From JANMEX01 sp041751995 (GTDB taxonomy: Bacteria > Pseudomonadota > Alphaproteobacteria > Rhizobiales > Rhizobiaceae): DNA of 30,530 bases. Under the pieces are notes generated by a model. The model was not told the DNA's origin, ran no database searches, and saw only the letters and a program-made list of their open reading frames with translations. Numbering within the stretch: the first letter of the stretch is position 1; every line of letters starts with the position of its first letter. The DNA is taken from positions 1 through 30,530 of the forward strand of contig JBGSHY010000027.1 of assembly GCA_041751995.1 (NCBI GenBank), given 5' to 3'. The position numbers and the translations under genes are program-made. This document shows positions 23,905-30,530 of this stretch, piece after piece.

Positions 23905-25389
23905 TCAGTGTTGAGCAGCGGAAAGCACGGCTCCTTCCTTGTCATGGGTTGCCAGTCTCTCAACCATGGTGGAGGTTGCCTCATTCATGCCAATGATTTC
24001 GACCGAAATACTATGGTGGCGGAACTTGAGCACCACCCGATCAAGCGCATTGATTGACGTGATATCCCAGAAATGGGCGGCGTGCAGATCAATGACGATC
24101 CCCTTCAAGTCTTCTTCACGAAAATCGAACGCACCATGGAAGGCTTCCGCCGTGGCAAAGAATATCTGCCCGGTTACCTGATAAGTCCTGACGGATACCG
24201 TCTCGTCGCGCCTTGATGTAACACCGAAATAGCGCGTGACCTTGTGGGCGAAAAACAGGCCGCTGAGTAACACGCCGAACAGGACACCTTTTGCCAGATC
24301 GTGAGTCAGAACCACGACGGCGACAGTGCCGAGCATGACGAAGCTCGATTGCTTGGGGTGGATGAGCAGGTCTTTCATTGAGCCCCATTGGAACGTGTTC
24401 AAGGAAACCATGATCATCACAGCTACGAGCGCGGCCATCGGAATTTGGGCAACATATGAACCGAGCGCAAAAATCAGGAACATCAAAAATGAACCTGCCC
24501 AAAGCGTGGAAAGCCGACCGCGGCCGCCAGACGAAACGTTGATGACAGACTGTCCAATCATGGCGCAGCCTGCCATGCCTCCGAAAAAGCCGGTGACCGT
24601 ATTGGCAATGCCTTGTCCTGCGCATTCACGGTTCTTGTTCGATTCCGTGTCGGTCATTTCATCAAGAATTGCAGCCGTCATCAGGCTTTCGAGCAATCCA
24701 ACCATGGCAAGTGTCAGCGAATAGGGCAGGATGATTTTCAGCGTTTCAAGCGTAAACGGAACCTGCGGCAAGGCGAAAAATGGCAGTTCTGTCGGCAATT
24801 GTCCCATGTCGCCAACGCGGCGCATATCGAGACCGAAATACATGGCAACGCCAGTCATGATGAGAATGGTCACCAATGGCGAAGGAACAGCCTTGGTGAG
24901 GTACGGAAGCCCGTAGATGATAGCCAAGCCAACTGCCGTCATCAAATAGACGTTCGTGCCCATTCCGAGCAATTCAGGCATCTGCGCAATAAAGATCAGG
25001 ATTGCGAGCGCGTTGACAAACCCTGTCACCACGGAGCGCGAAACAAAGCGCATCAGCGAACCAACTTGAACCACGCTGGCGACGATCTGCAGCAGACCGG
25101 TCAGGATGGTTGCTGCGAATAAATATCCGAGCCCATGTTCCTTGACGAGCGTTACCATCACAAGCGCCATCGCACCCGTCGCCGCCGAAATCATCGCTGG
25201 TCGCCCGCCTGCAAAGGCGGAAATTACCGCGATGAAGAAAGAGGCATAAAGCCCGACTTTCGGGTCCACACCCGCGATGATCGAGAACGCGATCGCCTCC
25301 GGAATGAGTGCCAGCGCGACAACTGTGCCCGCCAAAATCTCACGTGTGATGTTCGGAGCCCATTCGCTCCGCAGATGAACCATGTCCAT
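23905..25389 (-). CDS. SulP-family inorganic anion transporter with STAS domain
   Basis: 494 residues. The N-terminal part has about ten membrane helices with the SulP pattern (GTVVALALIPEAIAFSIIAG, VGLYASFFIAVISAFAGGRP, AATGAMALVMV). The conserved block GGMAGCAMIGQSVINVSSGG and RGRLSTLWAGSF is intact. The C-terminal STAS domain includes FDFREEDLKGIVIDLHAAHF. Substrate (sulfate, bicarbonate or another anion) cannot be told. The family symports anions with H+ or Na+ across the inner membrane. Starts at 25389 and 25383 are both possible; neither has a strong ribosome binding site. An inverted repeat lies just upstream. Confidence 0.92.
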   Translation of the reverse strand: MDMVHLRSEWAPNITREILAGTVVALALIPEAIAFSIIAGVDPKVGLYASFFIAVISAFAGGRPAMISAATGAMALVMVTLVKEHGLGYLFAATILTGLLQIVASVVQVGSLMRFVSRSVVTGFVNALAILIFIAQMPELLGMGTNVYLMTAVGLAIIYGLPYLTKAVPSPLVTILIMTGVAMYFGLDMRRVGDMGQLPTELPFFALPQVPFTLETLKIILPYSLTLAMVGLLESLMTAAILDEMTDTESNKNRECAGQGIANTVTGFFGGMAGCAMIGQSVINVSSGGRGRLSTLWAGSFLMFLIFALGSYVAQIPMAALVAVMIMVSLNTFQWGSMKDLLIHPKQSSFVMLGTVAVVVLTHDLAKGVLFGVLLSGLFFAHKVTRYFGVTSRRDETVSVRTYQVTGQIFFATAEAFHGAFDFREEDLKGIVIDLHAAHFWDITSINALDRVVLKFRHHSISVEIIGMNEATSTMVERLATHDKEGAVLSAAQH

Positions 25390-25405
25390 GAAAATGCTTT
25401 CGTTG

Positions 25406-25421
25406 TTTCATGTGCATGAAA
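25406..25421. promoter_or_regulatory. Inverted repeat upstream of the sulP gene
   Basis: TTTCATG-TG-CATGAAA is a 7+7 inverted repeat 17 bases upstream of the SulP start. The element CATGAAAA also occurs at 25387-25394. It has the size of a regulator site; the regulator is unknown. Confidence 0.45.
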
Positions 25422-25942
25422 ACAGGGGTGAGCACATGAAGCGCGCACCACAAAAGTGCCCCTTCTGTCAAAGAGCCGCAAAAATCTGCGTGGGTGCGTT
25501 GTCCGGCGGATCAGCGGCCGGAATAGCCACCCGGAATCTCACCGGGTCCAAACTGTCGCCGCTTTTAAATCGGTTTAGCTGCGCGATGCAATGGCTTTTC
25601 AGCCTGGCCCATCACCCAAGCGCTGCATAACGCGCCCCGTAAAACCGATTTTTGCCAAAGGGTACAATTGCATTATTCTGGATAGTTATGAGTAGTTCTA
25701 AAACGAAGCGTTTGGACGCTCGGTTTATTTATTAAGAGGTTTTTTTTGGAAGTCGCATTTGGCCCTACGGTTTGTTGTCCGTCATCAGAAAGTTTGGGAC
25801 TACAGGCTGCTTAATTTGGCTGGGTGCCGGCCTCTTTGTTGGTATTGGCCGATTGTCCGCTTTCTCCATCGTACGGTCTATCAGCGGACTGTCCTCTTTC
25901 GGCCCCAAACCGGCCTTTAGTCAAAGTCAGAGCAAAAGGCAG
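25422..25942. other. Non-coding stretch between SulP gene and phage-like block
   Basis: About 520 bases with no convincing gene. It holds a 6-bp hairpin ACCCGG...CCGGGT (25529-25547) without a T-run. A plus-strand frame starting with TTG at 25772 has a hydrophobic segment but overlaps the next minus-strand gene and lacks a ribosome binding site. Confidence 0.35.
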
Positions 25943-26242
25943 CTATTTGTCCTGAAACCGCGCTTGGCCAGAACTGGAGATTTGCTCCTGATCCGAAACG
26001 CGGTCCATCAAGACGAGCACCAACTCAACAATGCTGCAGAAATTGAATTTTTCGGTTGACACTTCAATGTCGCTTTTCCCTTTGAAGCGATGCTGCTGCG
26101 TAAATTCATCGACGAGTTGGATATATCGGCTTCGCCGCTGATCGCTTTCGATCGGAAGCTTCAACAGTTCAAGCGCAGCGCGCTGAACTTGGAAGGCGAG
26201 AGTATCAGTGTTTAAAATAATCTGGCGATCGACGGTGGTCAT
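25943..26242 (-). CDS. Small hypothetical protein downstream of tail genes
   Basis: 99 residues from ATG 26242 (MTTVDRQIILNTDTLAFQVQ...). The longer frame to 26467 overlaps the upstream small gene and is less likely. It is soluble and helical, with no recognised family. It is on the same strand as the tape-measure gene and likely the last gene of that block. Confidence 0.45.
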   Translation of the reverse strand: MTTVDRQIILNTDTLAFQVQRAALELLKLPIESDQRRSRYIQLVDEFTQQHRFKGKSDIEVSTEKFNFCSIVELVLVLMDRVSDQEQISSSGQARFQDK

Positions 26243-26408
26243 TGCATTTTGTCCACTGGTTGGTTCCACAAATGGAAGCAGTAACAGTGGCCCGCCATGC
26301 TTGGCTGTTTGCGATCGGCCCTTCGCAGTGGTGCAGCCGGGCACTGTTGCGCGTTGCACCTTTGCAGAATAGCCGCGATTGACGGCGCCGTCGTTCCCCA
26401 AATTGGGG

Positions 26409-26633
26409 TTACGCGTTTCCCGCGGGTGGTTGATTGATACGCATGGCATCGACAACGGAAGTTTCATTCAGCAGGGCCATTGCAAGATCGATGATGGAAT
26501 TTGCAAGGACAACCAACTCGTTGGGTTCCAGCCGAAATGTCATCGATACGTCGCCATGCACAACTTCGATGGCTCCATCATGGGTGAAGAAAAAGCCGCT
26601 TCTCGGATCTTGCCCTTCGTTGGTGTTTTTCAT
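26409..26633 (-). CDS. Small hypothetical protein after tape measure
   Basis: 74 residues from ATG 26633 with GAGGT six bases upstream, placed in the 14-base gap after the tape-measure stop, so the two are probably co-transcribed. The sequence (FFFTHDGAIEVVHGDVSMTF, then LEPNELVVLANSIIDLAMAL) shows a beta-rich first half and a helical second half. No family recognised; probably a phage accessory protein. Confidence 0.6.
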   Translation of the reverse strand: MKNTNEGQDPRSGFFFTHDGAIEVVHGDVSMTFRLEPNELVVLANSIIDLAMALLNETSVVDAMRINQPPAGNA

Positions 26634-26647
26634 CGTTGACCTCAGAT

Positions 26648-29380
26648 TCAGCGGCCGTCGATGGCCAGATCGTGTGACCGGCCGAGCAGCTGAGATAGCA
26701 CTCGTTCAATCTCGCGAGCCGCACCCATCGGGTCGGTCGAGTTGATGTTGAAATTGACGCGGCCAATCCGGGATCCTGAAATCTTGGAGTTCGGCGTCAC
26801 ATAACCGTTGGACGCAAAGCTGACCCGCTCCTCGCCACGCTCGCCAACAATGTATTCTCGCCCGGCCGCCACAGAGCCGCCAAGGGCGCGTCTGCCCATC
26901 ACTCCGGACCCGGAAGGCGAGGAAGGCATCGGACGCGCGTCTGAATGGCCTCCTTGAACTCGCGTCGGTATTCCGCCGCCAATCGCTTGCAGTGCAGCCG
27001 AACCCGCTTTTGCATGGGCTATCAGAGCATCGAGCGCGCTTAGATTCACACCGGGCGTCGCGGTGAACGACAGTGCCTCTTTCGAAGTCCTTCCTACATC
27101 CTTGGCCCGCATCTCGAAGGCGTCGAGACTATTCGTCTCGCCTTGGATTCCCGGCATCGGCCGCACATCAGAGGATCCGTCAGAATAGGTCCGCTTCGGA
27201 TACGCAGCCTGTCCATATTGCCCCGGGCGGCCTTTGACAGCATCGCCCGGGAACAGTTGATTGAGGAGATACATAGCGCCGCCATAGCCGCCGGCAGCCA
27301 TAGCAGGGCCAGAGCCGAGGATGCCGAGCGCACCACGACCAGCGCCGCCGAGAAGACCGGCAAGGAAGCCGCCGCCGCCGGTGGCAGCAGCACCGGCCGT
27401 TCCGCCCAGAAGACTGCTTAGGATACCGGAGATGCCGCGTACTGCAGTAATGCCACCGAGAGCGACGGCAGCGCCGGTCGCAGCTGTTGCTAGCATGCGG
27501 ATGGATTGCGGAGCGTTGGCCATGGCGTCGATCGTCGCTGATAGACCCTTCATGAGCGGGCTGATTGTCGATTCCCAATCCTGACCGATTTTGGTGAACA
27601 GGGTTTCGACCGCACCGGTGAGCTGCATCCAGTCACCATACATGCCGCCATGCACTTCATCGCCGATCTGTTTGGCGCGATCGCCGGGAACATGTTCAAG
27701 GCCATATTTGTCTGCCTTGAACGACGCATACCGGTCGCGGACGATGGCGGCTCGGCCGCCTTGGCGCTCGGTGAACATGGCGTTCAGCTGCGCAAGTGTC
27801 GGATTTGATTCCATGATGGCGGCAAACAGGCCTTCGACGTCGACAGATTCAACGGACAGCTTGTAGAATTCGCCGAGCTTGGCCGCGAGTTTGTTGGAAT
27901 CGGCAGCCGCCATCTTGCCTTTCTTGTCCTTCTGGAAAGAACCAGACAGGATCTCGGAAACCTTTTCCGTGAAGACGCTCTGGTCGGCGCCGATCGGCAT
28001 TTCCTCACCGGTCTTCTCATCGATGTAAGAGCCGTTCTGCAGCAGCTCTTCGAGGTCAGACTTTTGGCTCTTGGTCAACTTCTTGCCGAAGTCACGCTTG
28101 AACTTCTTTTCGATATTGTCGGCGGAGAGAACGTCCGGCATTGACGCGTAGTCGGAGTATTCAATGCCCATCGTGTTGAGGGCAGCCTGGCCTTTGTTCG
28201 TCGGGGAGACCATCTTGGCCGCAGCCGCGCGCATGAACACGCCGGCTTCTTCACCGTGCAGACCGCCACGGCGGAGCTGGACGCCGACGGAGCCGAGTGT
28301 CGAATCCGAAAATCCGGAAGCCTTACCGGAAGCGCCGCCGTATTTGAAGAACATCTGGATGTCGCTGTCGGACATACCGCCGCGCTTGGCCATGTCGACC
28401 ATGAAGTTCACCATCTCGTCGGCGACCTTCTTGGCCTTCTTCGGATCCGAGATGTCTTTGTTGGTGGACTGCAGGACCGAGCGGACCGTGTCCGCGCCTT
28501 CGTCCATCGTCACGCGCATGGCCAGCGAATAGTTCTTCACGGACTCGGTAAGGTTCAGGATGGTATCGATGTCGCGCACACCGGCTTGAATCAGCTGCGT
28601 CTGTGCTTCGACAACGTCTTGGTTGGTGTATCGGGTTTCCTGACCGATCTTGAATGCCTGCTGCGTGAGCGGCTTCTGTTTTTCTTCGGAGATGCCACCG
28701 ACCGCGCGCTGGAATCGCGTCGCTTCGTCCATGTTGACGGCGTTGAAGAATGCCTGCTGAGAGCCGGTCTTGCCGTAATAAACGGCACCGGCGCCGCCGA
28801 TGATACCTGCTGCTGATCCGCCACCGCGACGGCCGCCGCTCGACGGCGGGTTGGACGCCTTCTTGGCCTCTTGGTTGGCCTTGCGCAGCTCGTCTGCAGT
28901 GCGCTTGATCTCTTCGCGGATTTGCCTTTGGGATTTTACCAGCTTGCCGGCACCGACACCGGCCAGGCTTTCTAGCGCCTTCTTGGCCGCGTTGGCCGCG
29001 TTGGTCTCTTCTCGGAAGGCGGCGGCGGCGAGTTTGACCTCGTTGCGCGCGAAAAACATGTTGCGGCGCATAGCCTGAGAAGGAGCGCCGGCCTTGGCCA
29101 TTTCCTTGGCGTAGGATTCAACAGCCATCCGGGCCTTGTTGAACTCGGCCCCGGCAGCGAACTGCCGGGACTGCGCTTTGCGGTAGTTGTCGTAGGCCTC
29201 GGTCTGCTTTTTGAGGGCAGCAAGCTTGCGGGTCAACAGGTCGACTGCCGGCGTCCCGCCCTTGCCAAAGCCCTTGAGGGATTTGTCGACGCGCTTCAGC
29301 GAGTCTTCGATCTCTTTAGCTTCGCCGCTCACGCCGTTGATTAGTTGAAGTCGGAGGGTGGCAGTCAGTTTCTGTGACAT
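26648..29380 (-). CDS. Phage tail tape measure protein
   Basis: 910 residues. Layout: N-terminal helical/coiled-coil part rich in Ala, Lys and Glu (about 1-190), a Gly/Ser-rich linker (PPSSGGRRGGGSAAGIIGG), a conserved tape-measure core (about 220-450; SQQAFFNAVNMDEATRFQRA, RYTNQDVVEAQTQLIQAGVR), a hydrophobic Gly/Ala-rich part (about 640-730; LATAATGAAVALGGITAVRG) and a C-terminal domain with GREYIVGERGEERVSF, common at tape-measure ends. In tailed phages this protein sets tail length and enters the host membrane at infection. The start ATG overlaps the stop of the preceding gene (TAATG), so they are coupled. No other tail genes are adjacent. Confidence 0.88.
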   Translation of the reverse strand: MSQKLTATLRLQLINGVSGEAKEIEDSLKRVDKSLKGFGKGGTPAVDLLTRKLAALKKQTEAYDNYRKAQSRQFAAGAEFNKARMAVESYAKEMAKAGAPSQAMRRNMFFARNEVKLAAAAFREETNAANAAKKALESLAGVGAGKLVKSQRQIREEIKRTADELRKANQEAKKASNPPSSGGRRGGGSAAGIIGGAGAVYYGKTGSQQAFFNAVNMDEATRFQRAVGGISEEKQKPLTQQAFKIGQETRYTNQDVVEAQTQLIQAGVRDIDTILNLTESVKNYSLAMRVTMDEGADTVRSVLQSTNKDISDPKKAKKVADEMVNFMVDMAKRGGMSDSDIQMFFKYGGASGKASGFSDSTLGSVGVQLRRGGLHGEEAGVFMRAAAAKMVSPTNKGQAALNTMGIEYSDYASMPDVLSADNIEKKFKRDFGKKLTKSQKSDLEELLQNGSYIDEKTGEEMPIGADQSVFTEKVSEILSGSFQKDKKGKMAAADSNKLAAKLGEFYKLSVESVDVEGLFAAIMESNPTLAQLNAMFTERQGGRAAIVRDRYASFKADKYGLEHVPGDRAKQIGDEVHGGMYGDWMQLTGAVETLFTKIGQDWESTISPLMKGLSATIDAMANAPQSIRMLATAATGAAVALGGITAVRGISGILSSLLGGTAGAAATGGGGFLAGLLGGAGRGALGILGSGPAMAAGGYGGAMYLLNQLFPGDAVKGRPGQYGQAAYPKRTYSDGSSDVRPMPGIQGETNSLDAFEMRAKDVGRTSKEALSFTATPGVNLSALDALIAHAKAGSAALQAIGGGIPTRVQGGHSDARPMPSSPSGSGVMGRRALGGSVAAGREYIVGERGEERVSFASNGYVTPNSKISGSRIGRVNFNINSTDPMGAAREIERVLSQLLGRSHDLAIDGR

Positions 29381-29883
29381 TACATGCCCTTTACGTCATA
29401 GGGTGAGAGGCCGTTGGCCAGTTTGGCGATTGCGCTTTCCGCACGCGCGTGAATTCCCATTGAGACATCGTTGCAAACTGCATTCAGCCTCTCGTAAACA
29501 TCGCCGGTCGCTGCGGATTCGGTGGGGATCGAAGCGATTCCGGTTACGACTGATTTTGAGATGAAGGCGATTGTCTCCTCGACCTCTTGCCTCGCAACCA
29601 ACTGATCGTCCGCGTGGTCATTTTGCCGACGTATCCGGCGAAGCTGTTCTGTATCAAACTCACTTGAACTCGTTGTTTTATTTAACTTTTCTTTCGCCAG
29701 GTTCACCCGGTATTCGATGAAGCTGCCCAGATCGGGCGAATACCTGTCTCGTCCAATTCTTGTGATCACGCCGGCCGCTGCTAACTGGGAGACGCGGCGC
29801 TTGGACATCTGAAGCAACGCCGCAATGGAGGCGCTTGTGACGCCAATTGTGAAATAGTCGGGCTCTTTTGGGCGAGCTTTCAT
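29380..29883 (-). CDS. Small winged-HTH protein, terminase small subunit (Nu1)-like
   Basis: 167 residues from ATG 29883 with GAGGTCGAA directly before it. A longer frame to 30003 has no such site. An HTH occupies about residues 12-45 (IGVTSASIAALLQMSKRRVS, then QLAAAGVITRIGRDRYSPD), as in the Nu1-type DNA-packaging subunit of lambda-like phages. The middle is charged, with a helical region (LAKEKLNKTTSSSEFDTEQL, RRIRRQNDHADDQLV) that also fits terminase small subunits. It is coupled to the tape-measure gene (TAATG). No large terminase follows, so the packaging role is inferred from the fold; a regulator is the alternative. Confidence 0.65.
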   Translation of the reverse strand: MKARPKEPDYFTIGVTSASIAALLQMSKRRVSQLAAAGVITRIGRDRYSPDLGSFIEYRVNLAKEKLNKTTSSSEFDTEQLRRIRRQNDHADDQLVARQEVEETIAFISKSVVTGIASIPTESAATGDVYERLNAVCNDVSMGIHARAESAIAKLANGLSPYDVKGM

Positions 29884-30070
29884 TTCGACCTCAAAACGGA
29901 AACGGAAATGGGGTTTTTGCAGACCTGAAACACGCTCGGATCCTGCGCTGCGCGCGCACCGCGGCCTACCCCCCCTCGGACAGGACCCCGAACCCTCGCC
30001 CATGCCCTACCGGAGGCGGCAGGTGCAGGTTGGCAGGTCACTTGTCTGCCAATGCACTTATGAAAGAGAA

Positions 30071-30215
30071 GGCAGGCTGCACCGCTCAAAATGCAGCCTG
30101 CCGTCGATTTCGGGCGCACCTCCCGCCCGAGGGTCCAGCAGTGAATGCATGAGCTACACCTCTGCCGAATTGAGTTTTGACCGACCGCCGCCTTAACGGC
30201 GGCCGGTCCCTTTTT
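30071..30215 (+). ncRNA. Candidate structured RNA: three hairpins ending in a terminator
   Basis: Three perfect stems follow each other in 145 bases without a coding frame: an 11-bp stem GGCAGGCTGCA (30071-30081) with TGCAGCCTGCC (30092-30102), a 6-bp stem CGGGCG (30111-30116) with CGCCCG (30124-30129), and a GC-rich stem CCGCCG (30185-30190) with CGGCGG (30197-30202) flanked by GACC/GGTC and followed by TTTTT. This suits a rightward small RNA. It is also the upstream region of the phage-like block, so it could be a packaging or control site. No family is recognised. Confidence 0.35.
30179..30215 (+). terminator. Rho-independent terminator (plus strand)
   Basis: GACC-GA-CCGCCG, loop CCTTAA, CGGCGG-CC-GGTC forms a GC-rich hairpin with a small internal mismatch, then CC and five T. 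It ends a rightward transcript from the hairpin-rich segment before it. Confidence 0.7.
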
Positions 30216-30389
30216 GTTGGTTGCTCGAACCAAGGACATCGCCAAATAGTCAGTACAGCGCTCGGTAGTGGAGCGGAGTCTGGAATAGGAATTGAGCTGT
30301 TGGATCAACGTCCTGGATTGAGCCAATAGTGGCGTAAAGTCGGGTATGACTGTGAAGTGTTGGCCGGTGCCGATCAAAGCTTGGTCCGA

Positions 30390-30530
30390 GTGACCTGAGA
30401 CCCGTGTCTCATCCGCTTTTGCGCGGAGTCCGTGGGTTCATTTTTGGCCTTAAGCTGCCTGTTTTTGCAATGCCATTTTCATGGCGAATTCGCTGGGCGT
30501 GAGTTTGCCCAGTGATGAATGCGGTCTGTT
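30390..30530 (-). mobile_element. End of an IS3-family insertion sequence (second copy)
   Basis: The window ends inside an IS3-family element. 30405-30530 closely resembles 5106-5232, in the same orientation. The element end is probably near TGAGACCCGTGTCTCA (30393-30408), which is itself an inverted repeat. The remainder lies beyond the window. Confidence 0.65.
30450..30530 (-). CDS. IS3-family transposase OrfB, C-terminal end (partial)
   Basis: The minus strand reads NRPHSSLGKLTPSEFAMKMA then LQKQAA to TAA at 30450-30452. This is the conserved IS3-family OrfB tail with the RPHSSLG motif intact, unlike the degraded copy at 5150. The gene continues to the right, outside the window. Confidence 0.85.
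   Translation of the reverse strand, partial: NRPHSSLGKLTPSEFAMKMALQKQAA

Noticed and set aside
25772..26059. 95-codon plus-strand frame with a membrane-like segment
   Set aside because: TTG start without ribosome binding site and overlap with a more plausible minus-strand gene.
30002..30196. 64-codon plus-strand frame across the hairpin segment
   Set aside because: It would translate through three stems, including the terminator stem; no start signal.
1..30530. CRISPR array or rRNA genes
   Set aside because: No regularly spaced identical repeats and no rRNA-like conserved segments were seen on either strand.

Overview
The window looks like an accessory stretch of an alphaproteobacterial chromosome or large replicon, most likely Hyphomicrobiales (Rhizobiales). 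The reasons are the CheB-CheR/PAS kinase with a FixJ-type tail, the rhizobial-style LacI/ABC/glycosidase operon, a GcvA-like LysR regulator, P4-type integrase use of a tRNA-Thr, and IS3-family remnants. The genus cannot be fixed from the sequence alone. There is no rRNA, no intact tRNA and no CRISPR array.

Layout: (1) Positions 1-139 are the end of an IS3-family element inserted into the C-terminal LuxR-type helix-turn-helix of a giant minus-strand CheB-CheR hybrid histidine kinase (104-4396). (2) 4397-5506 is gene-poor and carries a decayed IS3 transposase tail. (3) 5507-11937 is a clean plus-strand sugar operon: a LacI-family regulator with two near-identical 14-bp palindromic operators, a periplasmic binding protein, two permeases, an intracellular five-bladed-propeller glycosidase of the beta-fructosidase type, and a MalK/UgpC-type ATPase. 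(4) 11940-12680 is a scar with a decayed trypsin-like protease fragment and an IS3 OrfA pseudogene. (5) At 12913 a 3' fragment of tRNA-Thr (anticodon TGT) marks an attachment site. It is followed by a P4-type tyrosine integrase and small cargo genes: a cysteine-rich secreted protein, hypotheticals and a PilZ protein. The orientation of the tRNA fragment says the integrated element lies to its right.

(6) 17251-20210 is a LysR regulator divergent from a DmdA-like GcvT-family protein followed by a crotonase, a candidate dimethylsulfoniopropionate (DMSP) or related one-carbon/sulfur module. (7) 20313-25389 holds a DapB-like reductase paralogue, a DUF2062 membrane protein, an NhaA Na+/H+ antiporter, a small hypothetical and a SulP-family anion transporter. 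(8) 25943-29883 is a compact phage-like minus-strand block: a Nu1-like small HTH protein, translationally coupled (TAATG) to a 910-residue tape-measure protein, then two small proteins. No capsid, portal or large terminase is present. (9) 30071-30215 contains three consecutive perfect hairpins, the last with a T-run. The window ends in another IS3 copy, related to the remnant at 5106-5232.

The most interesting points are the integration site and its direction, the minimal terminase-like/tape-measure couplet with an adjacent structured element, a second multi-hairpin terminator-ended segment at 15950-16104 among the island cargo, and the LysR/DmdA-like/crotonase cluster.
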